DNA of 6,454 bases from Candidatus Aenigmatarchaeota archaeon. Its GTDB lineage: Archaea > Aenigmatarchaeota > Aenigmatarchaeia > JACPZZ01. Where the stretch lies: positions 1 through 6,454 of the forward strand of contig JACQNY010000042.1 in NCBI GenBank assembly GCA_016202795.1, given 5' to 3'. The notes under the pieces are model-generated. The model was not told the DNA's origin, ran no database searches, and was given only the letters and a program-made list of their open reading frames with translations. Positions 1-5,233 of this stretch are shown here, piece by piece; the first letter of the stretch is position 1, and every line of letters begins with the position of its first letter. A program made the position numbers and the translations under genes.

Positions 1-1
1 C

Positions 2-1888
2 GCAAGCTCTGATCCCGTGTTCGTCAATGTTACAGTTAATGTAACATACCAGAACGGCACTTTTGTCAGCGGGCTTAACGGAACAAACTTTACTGTGTGG
101 CTGCAAAACCAATTCCCGTACGAAGGCTCGAACACCACGCAAAATTTCACTGGTTCTAGCCTGGCCAGCGTCTTGAACGCGATAACGAACAGTTACATAC
201 TCAACATTTCCATACCGTCAACGATAGCGGGCGGAAACTACTCTGTGTATGCAACCGTTAACGACGGTTCCAGTTTCAGGAACGGCGGGACTGCAAAATT
301 TGATTACCTCTATGTAAACAGCAGCGCACTGGTTATTGACGCCTATAATGGGACGCATGACAACGACGAATTCTTTAACATCGGGGACAGGAACGTCTTT
401 GTTAACGTAACAAATGTAGGAGGCGGCGCATTGTTCAATGTCACGCTTGAACTTTCGCTGTCCGGGTCCTGCACCATGCCCAGCGGCTATACGAGCATTT
501 ACCCGGTAGGCAACCTGACAGGATTCAAAAGTTATACAAACGCGTCAGCCACGTGGAAGGTAACAATAAACGCCAATTCGACCTGTACCGCAACAATAAC
601 CGGCTCGGGCCCGTCGGGGGTGTGGATACTAAACGACACCCTGATATACGCTTACAAAGGCACCACCATATCGTCTGGCGGGACAGGCAGCAGCGGTAGC
701 GGAGGCGGCGGATCCACGAACTCATTGTCTGTTTTGATATCTACAGACAAGACATCTTATTTCAAATCAGACACTGTTAAATTCAACTTCACCGTGACGA
801 GCAGCGGTTCAAACATCGACGCCGCGGCTGTGAAATTTAACATAACAGACCCGAAGGGCGCAAAGGTCGTTGATTCGTCTTGCACAACAACCGCGGGCAA
901 ATGCTCCGGCTCCTACGTATCTTCAGGCGGCGTTTTGGGAACATTCAAGATAGGGGCGTTGGCGACAAAAGACAGCTATACAGCGGCGTCGGCTACGAAA
1001 ACATTCGATGTCCAAGGCTACAATGCGACCATACAGGCTTATACAAAATCGATTTACCTGCTGCAGGGAAGCTCAAACACCACAAAAGTCAGTGTAAGAA
1101 ACGGCGGCGTTTTCAACACCACGGTGTCGTTGACAATAATTGACATAGACGCCTCGTGGTGGAAAATAACGCCTGCGAACGCCACGATAAACGCTGGGCA
1201 GGAAACCGAGTTCAATGTAGATTTTAACACGCCCGCAAACGCGGTTGTGAGGAACTACACCGGAAAATATTCTGTCACTGCAGACGCGGAAATAGCAACT
1301 CAACATTTCTATCTTGTGGTTGCTCCGACAGAAAAAACAAAATCCGAAATAAACGCAACGGTTTTCAATTATACAGAAATCCTCAAGTCTCTAATGGCAC
1401 GCCTCAACGTTACGGCATTTCCCGCTGGCAACAACACGGAATTAAAAGTTGCTGAGGATAAGATAAACCTCGCCTCTTCCTTGCTGGCGCAAGCCAATGA
1501 ATCAATTTACAACGGCGACTACGTTAAGGCCAATGAGCTGGCTATACAATCAAAAACGCTTCTCGACGCTGCGGAGGCGTTGATAAAAACCGTTGAAGCG
1601 TTGCAGGGAAATAGGAAATTTGAAAATATACTGGTCGTTGGCGGTGTTGTGGCCGCGGTCATACTCGTGGGGCTGTTTGTATACGCGATTATGCCGGAAC
1701 CCGGCTATTCCCAAACAAAAGGTTATACCATACCAGAGCGGGCAGGCCCGGCCGGAAAAGTGAAGATGAAATTTAAAAAGGTGGAAGATTTTATTCGGGA
1801 AATAACCGACAAAATAAAACAGTTAATGGAAAAAGCTTCTAGCAAAAACAAACAGGATTTCAAAGTTGGGTACGGCGACGCTAGATAA
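2..1888 (+). CDS. Large sequon-rich surface (S-layer-like) glycoprotein with C-terminal membrane anchor, 5'-partial
   Basis: The frame is open to the left edge (codons for Ala-Ser-Ser-Asp-Pro precede the GTG at 17), so the N-terminus and any signal peptide lie outside. Numbering residues from that GTG, the protein is a chain of beta-rich segments, then a Gly/Ser linker (about 219-236), more beta-sandwich sequence, a region resembling CARDB/NEW3-type adhesion domains (about 335-437, with a Trp-Trp pair at 381-382), a helical stalk (about 472-532), one transmembrane helix (about 537-558) and a lysine-rich, probably cytoplasmic tail of about 60 residues. I count about 29 N-X-S/T sequons, all before the membrane helix and none after it, which fits an exterior glycosylated ectodomain. 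Four cysteines (152, 190, 289, 296) could form two disulfides. It ends with TAA. The broad role as an envelope protein is well supported; the exact function (S-layer, adhesin or other) is not recognisable. The DUF5654 gene follows after 36 bases. Confidence 0.85.
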   Translation, partial: ASSDPVFVNVTVNVTYQNGTFVSGLNGTNFTVWLQNQFPYEGSNTTQNFTGSSLASVLNAITNSYILNISIPSTIAGGNYSVYATVNDGSSFRNGGTAKFDYLYVNSSALVIDAYNGTHDNDEFFNIGDRNVFVNVTNVGGGALFNVTLELSLSGSCTMPSGYTSIYPVGNLTGFKSYTNASATWKVTINANSTCTATITGSGPSGVWILNDTLIYAYKGTTISSGGTGSSGSGGGGSTNSLSVLISTDKTSYFKSDTVKFNFTVTSSGSNIDAAAVKFNITDPKGAKVVDSSCTTTAGKCSGSYVSSGGVLGTFKIGALATKDSYTAASATKTFDVQGYNATIQAYTKSIYLLQGSSNTTKVSVRNGGVFNTTVSLTIIDIDASWWKITPANATINAGQETEFNVDFNTPANAVVRNYTGKYSVTADAEIATQHFYLVVAPTEKTKSEINATVFNYTEILKSLMARLNVTAFPAGNNTELKVAEDKINLASSLLAQANESIYNGDYVKANELAIQSKTLLDAAEALIKTVEALQGNRKFENILVVGGVVAAVILVGLFVYAIMPEPGYSQTKGYTIPERAGPAGKVKMKFKKVEDFIREITDKIKQLMEKASSKNKQDFKVGYGDAR

Positions 1889-1924
1889 AGATTAATGTGC
1901 CCGAATACAATTTTTAACGGTACT

Positions 1925-2272
1925 ATGGCAAAGAAATCCTATTTTGTTTACAGGGACGGTATAACAGGGAAAATACAAAGGCGACTTACCGACCACGCTA
2001 CGCAAAAATTTATCATGGAGAAAATAAAAAAAATACCAGTCGAAAAATTCATGAGAGGGCCTATGGGCGAAGCGAAGAAACAGATGCTCACTTTCGTGAC
2101 GACGGCGTTTTCGCTGACTGCTGCGTTGTTCTGGAACGACGCGATAAAGGCCATGATAACCTCTTACATACCAAGAGACGGCAGTTGGCCCTACCTGATG
2201 CTGGCGGCTGTTATTGTAACTGTCGTCGCAATTATAGCGACCTGGATAATATCAAAAACCGCTGAACAGTAA
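1925..2272 (+). CDS. DUF5654-like small membrane protein
   Basis: This 115-residue protein has a basic N-terminal region (about residues 1-50) and two hydrophobic helices (about 54-72 and 90-110). The first helix and what follows (TAFSLTAALFWNDAIKAM) resemble the DUF5654 family, small proteins of unknown function common in archaea. The N-terminal region carries a tyrosine/arginine/glycine-rich stretch (FVYRDGITGKIQRR) that looks like an extension beyond the family core. I chose the ATG at 1925 over the in-frame ATG at 1895: the extra ten residues look non-coding, and Met-Ala-Lys-Lys is a typical start. No clear ribosome binding site or TATA box precedes it, so it may be cotranscribed with the surface glycoprotein. 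It ends with TAA at 2272, three bases before a hairpin. The family call is from memory of the motif; the function is unknown. Confidence 0.75.
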   Translation: MAKKSYFVYRDGITGKIQRRLTDHATQKFIMEKIKKIPVEKFMRGPMGEAKKQMLTFVTTAFSLTAALFWNDAIKAMITSYIPRDGSWPYLMLAAVIVTVVAIIATWIISKTAEQ

Positions 2273-2275
2273 CTA

Positions 2276-2307
2276 GAAGCATACCGTATGCAATATCGGT
2301 ATGCTTC
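2276..2307. repeat. Hairpin 1: perfect 11-bp inverted repeat, 10-base loop
   Basis: The arms GAAGCATACCG (2276-2286) and CGGTATGCTTC (2297-2307) are perfectly complementary around the loop TATGCAATAT. It begins three bases after the TAA of the DUF5654-like gene and lies between that gene and the convergent MgtC-family gene. It is closely related to hairpin 2 at 2805-2841. It could be a 3'-end processing or stability element, a bidirectional termination aid, or a copy of a dispersed palindrome. Confidence 0.8.
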
Positions 2308-2336
2308 AGTCAGTCCATGATGAACACACGTTAAGA

Positions 2337-2342
2337 TTTTTT
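2337..2342 (+). terminator. Possible T-tract terminator of the + strand genes
   Basis: A run of six T residues lies 65 bases after the stop of the DUF5654-like gene and touches the 3' end of the convergent MgtC-family gene. Archaeal intrinsic termination depends on T-rich tracts, so this is a reasonable end point for the + strand transcript. One short run is weak evidence on its own. Confidence 0.35.
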
Positions 2343-2766
2343 AAGAAGCTGTTTTAATACCGAGCTTTCTTTCCAGGAATTTCACTGGCCTTAATATGAA
2401 AAGTATGAATGCGGTTGCGATGAAGGCTGTTTCGTAGCTTCCCATGCCAACGAGAACGCCTATTGCCGCAACGCTCCAGATATCCGCAGCTGTTGTTAAA
2501 CCGTGCTTCTCGCCGTGTTTTGACTGATAAATTATGCCCCCGCCGATAAAGCCTATCCCGATTATTATGCCTGGCAAGACACGAGAGAAATCAGCGCTGT
2601 CCCCTGAACTCATGCCTATAATAGTGAACAAGCACGCGCCAAGCGATACAAGAGCCTGCGTCCTTGTCCCGGCCGGACTTTTGCTTAAGCTTCTCTCCAA
2701 ACCGACTAAAGTTCCGAGAGCCGCGGAAATAAACACCTTTGTCAGAACAATGTAATCAAGAACCAT
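2341..2766 (-). CDS. MgtC/SapB-family membrane protein
   Basis: The product has 141 residues, about the size of the conserved MgtC membrane core without the C-terminal ACT-like domain found in some bacterial members. Family signatures are visible in order: GLERS (22-26), AGTRTQALVSLGACLFT (about 32-48), GIGFIGGG (about 70-77) and GLTTAADIWSVAAIG (about 89-103), spread over four or five hydrophobic helices. Bacterial MgtC proteins are inner-membrane proteins linked to growth at low magnesium and to control of F-type ATPase; the role of archaeal members is not established. A longer reading frame reaches back to an ATG at 2814, but a strong TATA box (2785-2795) falls inside that extension, 24 bases from the ATG at 2766. 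The 2766 start would therefore be leaderless and is preferred. It lies downstream of argS in the same direction and frame, but with its own promoter. Confidence 0.85.
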   Translation of the reverse strand: MVLDYIVLTKVFISAALGTLVGLERSLSKSPAGTRTQALVSLGACLFTIIGMSSGDSADFSRVLPGIIIGIGFIGGGIIYQSKHGEKHGLTTAADIWSVAAIGVLVGMGSYETAFIATAFILFILRPVKFLERKLGIKTAS

Positions 2767-2784
2767 AATTTTTCTTGTAATACG

Positions 2785-2795
2785 ATTTATATAAC
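2785..2795 (-). promoter_or_regulatory. TATA box of the MgtC-family gene
   Basis: Read on the - strand this is GTTATATAAAT, close to the archaeal TATA consensus, with its centre near 2790. Initiation about 25 bases downstream falls on or next to the ATG at 2766, giving a leaderless transcript. It decides the start codon of that gene. Confidence 0.65.
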
Positions 2796-2804
2796 CTTGG
2801 GTTG

Positions 2805-2841
2805 CTGGAAACATACGCTTCCTGTATGCGTATGTTTCTAG
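2805..2841. repeat. Hairpin 2: 14-bp inverted repeat with one wobble, 9-base loop
   Basis: The arms 2805-2818 and 2828-2841 pair over 14 positions; the inner 11 bp (GAAACATACGC with GCGTATGTTTC) are perfect and one outer pair (2807/2839) is G-T. The loop is TTCCTGTAT. On the - strand it starts six bases after the TAG that ends the argS C-terminal piece, and it lies just upstream of the MgtC-family promoter. It is a diverged relative of hairpin 1 with compensating stem changes. Confidence 0.8.
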
Positions 2842-2847
2842 TCGTAA

Positions 2848-3273
2848 CTACATTTTCCGTAGCGCGTCTATGCCCAAAAGGTTAAAGCATTTCTCCAATA
2901 CAGACACGAAAGACTTTACCAAATTGAGGCGAAAGGCCTTTGTTTTCCCTTCAGCGTGAAGAACAGGCGAATCCTGGTAGAACCTGTTGAACAATGAACA
3001 CAGGTTAAAAGCGTAGCGGCAGATTTCCTGCGGTGACAGTTCTGCGGTTGCCTTATCCAAGACGGCCGGAAAGCTCATTAAATTTTTTATTATTTCCGAC
3101 TCTGTGGCTGTTACGATTTCCGGTTCTGCCAATTTCGGAATTTTTCCGGCTTTTTCCAGTATTTTCAGCGAGCGGGCGTAAGCGTATTGCAAATAAGGCG
3201 ATGTATTTCCATCGAGACGGATAGATTCTTCGGTGTCGAAAGTTATGATAGTCTGGCGGTCGACCTTTCTCAT
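2848..3273 (-). CDS. argS: Arginyl-tRNA synthetase, C-terminal tRNA-binding part (separate in-frame piece)
   Basis: This 141-residue reading frame supplies the part of ArgRS missing from the piece before it. It begins with the segment leading to the conserved GNTSPYLQYAYAR motif (22-34), continues with the helical DALR-type anticodon-binding domain (including FNRFYQDSPVL, about 95-105) and ends with a typical ArgRS C-terminus (LLGIDALRKM). It is in the same frame as the catalytic piece, from which only one TAG codon separates it, and its ATG directly follows that TAG. A GAGGT sequence (3279-3283) sits five bases upstream of the ATG, a good ribosome-binding position. It could be a separately translated subunit, or the tail of one polypeptide made by amber readthrough. 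Alone it cannot be an aminoacyl-tRNA synthetase. It ends in TAG, where the family normally ends. The function call is secure; the expression mode is not. Confidence 0.85.
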   Translation of the reverse strand: MRKVDRQTIITFDTEESIRLDGNTSPYLQYAYARSLKILEKAGKIPKLAEPEIVTATESEIIKNLMSFPAVLDKATAELSPQEICRYAFNLCSLFNRFYQDSPVLHAEGKTKAFRLNLVKSFVSVLEKCFNLLGIDALRKM

Positions 3274-4680
3274 CTAATACCTCAAAGCAGAGCGCGCTAT
3301 TTTTTTCGAGGTCTCGCGCAGCCATTTTTCATCCTCGGCGGCGTTGCGTTTTTTTGTTTCTTCGTACGCTTTCCTTTCCAAAATGGCAAGAACATCGTCC
3401 ACATTGACGAACAAGCCTTTGCGGCCTGACATCTGCTGTTCGCCTTCAAAACCTAACTGCTCCGAAGTTTTCCTGCTTAGCGTCACGACGCCGTAATCAT
3501 AATGGTTGTAATCAACTTTTTTCCCGGCCATCATATCCAGCGCCGCCGCGACAACATCCTGCGCATAAGACTGGCGGACATCGACTATTGTCACTGTCTT
3601 GTCGGCGGCTCCGAAACCGCTTTTTTTCCGGCCTTCGGCCGATGTTATCCATGTTCGCCCGCTAAACAATTCGTACCTGAATTTATCATCCAGTATCCCA
3701 TGCTTCCACATTGCGTACGCTATGTCCTTGCCTGTATACAGAACTGTCCCATCGGAACGTGAAAGGATTTTGTCGGCGTTTTCCAGATTTGCGAATTCTG
3801 GCCTTGACGAAAGTTTTAGCAGCCAGCAGCCTGCGTTTTTCCCGTCCCTTTCCTTGTAGACGGCGTTCGATTTTCGCAGCATTCGGAACGCGTCTTCCCA
3901 AAGTTTTGAGCCCAACACCGAGGTTTCTTTTACCAGCAGGTCGAAATTTATACCCATGGCCTGCAATGTTTTTAACTGCGCCTCCAGGATTTTTTTCACT
4001 ATCCTGCCAGCAAATTTTGACGTCTCGTTGTTGCCTTGCTCTACCTGTTGTATGATCAAACCGCGCTTTGATTGCAGTTCCGGGCGGGTTTCGTATATCT
4101 TGTTAACACGAACGTAAACTTCGTTGCCGCAATACTGGTCAAATTTCATGTCCGTGGTTAGCGGGATATCGAGAAATTTGAAACCCACGATGATGTCTGC
4201 CAGTTGCGAGCCGCTGTCGTCTATGTAGTTTATTTCCTGCACTTTGCAGCCTGCGAATTTAAGAATCTTAACTATGGAATCGCCTAGGCAGGAATTTCTG
4301 ATGTGGCCGACGTGAAGAGCTTTGTTCGGATTCACCGAGGTGTGTTCGACGATCACTCTTTCACTTTCCGCCTTAGGTTTTCCGTAAGCTTTTTTTGTGG
4401 TTTCAGCGATTACGATTTTCGCAAGCTTGGCTCTATTGAAGAAGAAATTTATGTAGCCGCCCCTCGCTTCGACTTTTTCTATCAGGGAGTTTTTCGGCAA
4501 CTTGATGCCTTTAACCAATTCTTCAGCGATTTTGAACGGCGGCTTTTTCTGCGTTTTAGCCATGCTAAAACAGATTGTTGTTGCCAGATCACCGTATTCC
4601 GGGTCTGGCGGCGATTCGAACGTGTTTACTATGTTTTCCAGCGGAAGCAACTTCCTTATTTCCTCGTGCGCTTTCAGCAT
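3274..4680 (-). CDS. argS: Arginyl-tRNA synthetase, N-terminal and catalytic part, ending at an in-frame TAG
   Basis: ArgRS is the class I synthetase that attaches arginine to tRNA-Arg in the cytoplasm. The 468-residue piece holds an N-terminal domain (PPDPEYGDLA near 24-33), the HIGH-type motif HVGH (123-126) within SVNPNKALHVGHIRN, the Rossmann-fold segment SDGTVLYTGKDIAYAMWKHG (309-328), and the KMSKS counterpart MSGRKG (417-422). It stops with TAG just after SALRY, a point where relatives run on into the GNT motif. With the following 141 codons and one residue for the TAG, the total is 610, normal for a full archaeal ArgRS. No frameshift or missing segment is visible. The ATG at 4680 is the only plausible start, since an in-frame TAA lies nine codons upstream. 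The gene lies 52 bases after the speD-like stop in the same direction and may be cotranscribed. A nonsense mutation or base error at 3274-3276 cannot be excluded. Confidence 0.9.
   Translation of the reverse strand: MLKAHEEIRKLLPLENIVNTFESPPDPEYGDLATTICFSMAKTQKKPPFKIAEELVKGIKLPKNSLIEKVEARGGYINFFFNRAKLAKIVIAETTKKAYGKPKAESERVIVEHTSVNPNKALHVGHIRNSCLGDSIVKILKFAGCKVQEINYIDDSGSQLADIIVGFKFLDIPLTTDMKFDQYCGNEVYVRVNKIYETRPELQSKRGLIIQQVEQGNNETSKFAGRIVKKILEAQLKTLQAMGINFDLLVKETSVLGSKLWEDAFRMLRKSNAVYKERDGKNAGCWLLKLSSRPEFANLENADKILSRSDGTVLYTGKDIAYAMWKHGILDDKFRYELFSGRTWITSAEGRKKSGFGAADKTVTIVDVRQSYAQDVVAAALDMMAGKKVDYNHYDYGVVTLSRKTSEQLGFEGEQQMSGRKGLFVNVDDVLAILERKAYEETKKRNAAEDEKWLRETSKKIARSALRY
3279..3283 (-). 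promoter_or_regulatory. Shine-Dalgarno-like GAGGT at the argS split
   Basis: On the - strand GAGGT is followed by ATTAG and then ATG, a five-base spacing. It is complementary to the ACCUC of the usual archaeal 16S rRNA 3' end. It also encodes the conserved Arg-Tyr junction of ArgRS (codons TTG AGG TAT), so it could arise by chance. It favours translation restarting at the ATG that directly follows the TAG. Confidence 0.5.
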
Positions 4681-4718
4681 AACACCGACCGTCCTAAGAG
4701 TAAATTATCGATGACGAC

Positions 4719-4732
4719 TGTTAAAAATAGCT
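4719..4732 (-). promoter_or_regulatory. AT-rich element between the speD-like gene and argS
   Basis: On the - strand AGCTATTTTTAACA follows the stop of the speD-like gene directly. It can be read as a T5 terminator for that gene or as a weak TATA box about 46 bases upstream of the argS ATG, which would leave a leader of about 20 bases. A second weak candidate (GATAATTTAC, 4702-4711) would make argS leaderless. The sequence does not decide. Confidence 0.25.
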
Positions 4733-5164
4733 TTAACCCGATTTCGGGAACTTTAAACCGCGTATGACTTCGTTTCTTTCGATCTCCTTGATCCCGAAAG
4801 CCTTTGCCAAGAAATCAATGGCTTTGTCAGACTCGAAGTGGTTGCAGGAGTAGACGTCGGCTGTAACGTAACCTTTCTCCGGGTATGTGTGAACGCTGAT
4901 GTGAGATTCGGCGATCATTACGAATCCGCTGATGCCCCAGTCTTCGGGCTTTTTGTCGCCGTCGTAGGGCATCACGTAAGGAGTGGTTATCTTGTGCATT
5001 CCGATTATCTCCGGAAGCTTGTCAAGCACTCTGAAAACTAGGTTCATGTTGCCCAATTTGGCTTTGTCGCAGCCATAACCGTCCAGCGTCAGGTGCAAAC
5101 CGTATGCGTTCTGGACCGCGAGCTTTGAATTTTTGCCGACAAGCGGAAGGTTTTTTTGATTCAT
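4733..5164 (-). CDS. speD: SpeD-family pyruvoyl-dependent decarboxylase (S-adenosylmethionine decarboxylase type)
   Basis: The 143-residue proenzyme belongs to the prokaryotic SpeD family, which cleaves itself at a serine to form a covalently bound pyruvoyl cofactor. The usual member makes decarboxylated S-adenosylmethionine, the aminopropyl donor for spermidine. The processing motif ESHISVHTYPE is present at 86-96. Ser87 would become the pyruvoyl group, with His92 and Cys107 at the same spacings (+5 and +20) as Ser63, His68 and Cys83 of the Thermotoga enzyme. Cleavage would give a beta chain of 86 and an alpha chain of 57 residues. An N-terminal stretch of about 20 residues and the insert YDGDKKPEDWGISG (67-80) precede the motif. 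Some archaeal and bacterial SpeD homologues are arginine or ornithine decarboxylases, so the substrate is not certain. It has its own TATA box and a short leader, and no spermidine synthase gene is in the window. Confidence 0.85.
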   Translation of the reverse strand: MNQKNLPLVGKNSKLAVQNAYGLHLTLDGYGCDKAKLGNMNLVFRVLDKLPEIIGMHKITTPYVMPYDGDKKPEDWGISGFVMIAESHISVHTYPEKGYVTADVYSCNHFESDKAIDFLAKAFGIKEIERNEVIRGLKFPKSG

Positions 5165-5196
5165 TTTCTTTTCTGCTCTACCAATTTTGTTAAACT

Positions 5197-5206
5197 TATT
5201 TAAATA
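5197..5206 (-). promoter_or_regulatory. TATA box of the speD-like gene
   Basis: TATTTAAATA is a palindromic AT box centred about 37 bases upstream of the ATG at 5164, in the 69-base gap after the thiolase gene. Initiation about 25 bases downstream would leave a leader of about 12 bases with no Shine-Dalgarno sequence. It suggests transcription separate from the sulfur-transfer operon. Confidence 0.55.
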
Positions 5207-5233
5207 TTATTGTTTCGCTTGCTTTTAAATTTA

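Noticed and set aside
671..724. Gly/Ser linker with GGGGS and a GGATCC site, looking like a cloning linker
   Set aside because: It lies within a continuous archaeal-type coding sequence with matching composition on both sides. Gly/Ser linkers are common between domains of surface proteins, and a single six-base site is expected by chance.
3274..3276. TAG as a pyrrolysine codon under a genome-wide recoding
   Set aside because: The next in-frame TAG lies exactly at the usual ArgRS C-terminus, and reading through it would fuse ArgRS to an MgtC-family protein. No pyl genes are in the window. Context-specific readthrough is left open.
3502..4055. Long open frames on the + strand opposite argS
   Set aside because: They are antisense shadows of a clearly recognisable ArgRS coding sequence, with no family features, promoter or ribosome-binding site of their own. 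The same applies to the + strand frames opposite the thiolase and speD-like genes and to alternative frames inside the surface glycoprotein.
2848..4680. argS as a decayed pseudogene
   Set aside because: Apart from one TAG the whole 610-codon frame is intact, all catalytic motifs are kept, and the codon after the TAG is an ATG with a ribosome-binding-like sequence. Decay would normally show frameshifts or lost motifs. It is annotated as two CDS pieces with the caveat stated.
3274..5164. A functional arginine-related pairing of the SpeD-family enzyme with ArgRS
   Set aside because: Adjacency in a compact genome is weak evidence. The speD-like gene has its own promoter, and nothing else in the window concerns arginine metabolism.
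5173..5183. TGGTAGAGCAG on the - strand resembling a tRNA D-arm/A box
   Set aside because: There is no T-arm sequence (GGTTCRANNCC), no acceptor stem pairing and no room for a tRNA before the speD-like ATG. It is a chance match in the short leader region.
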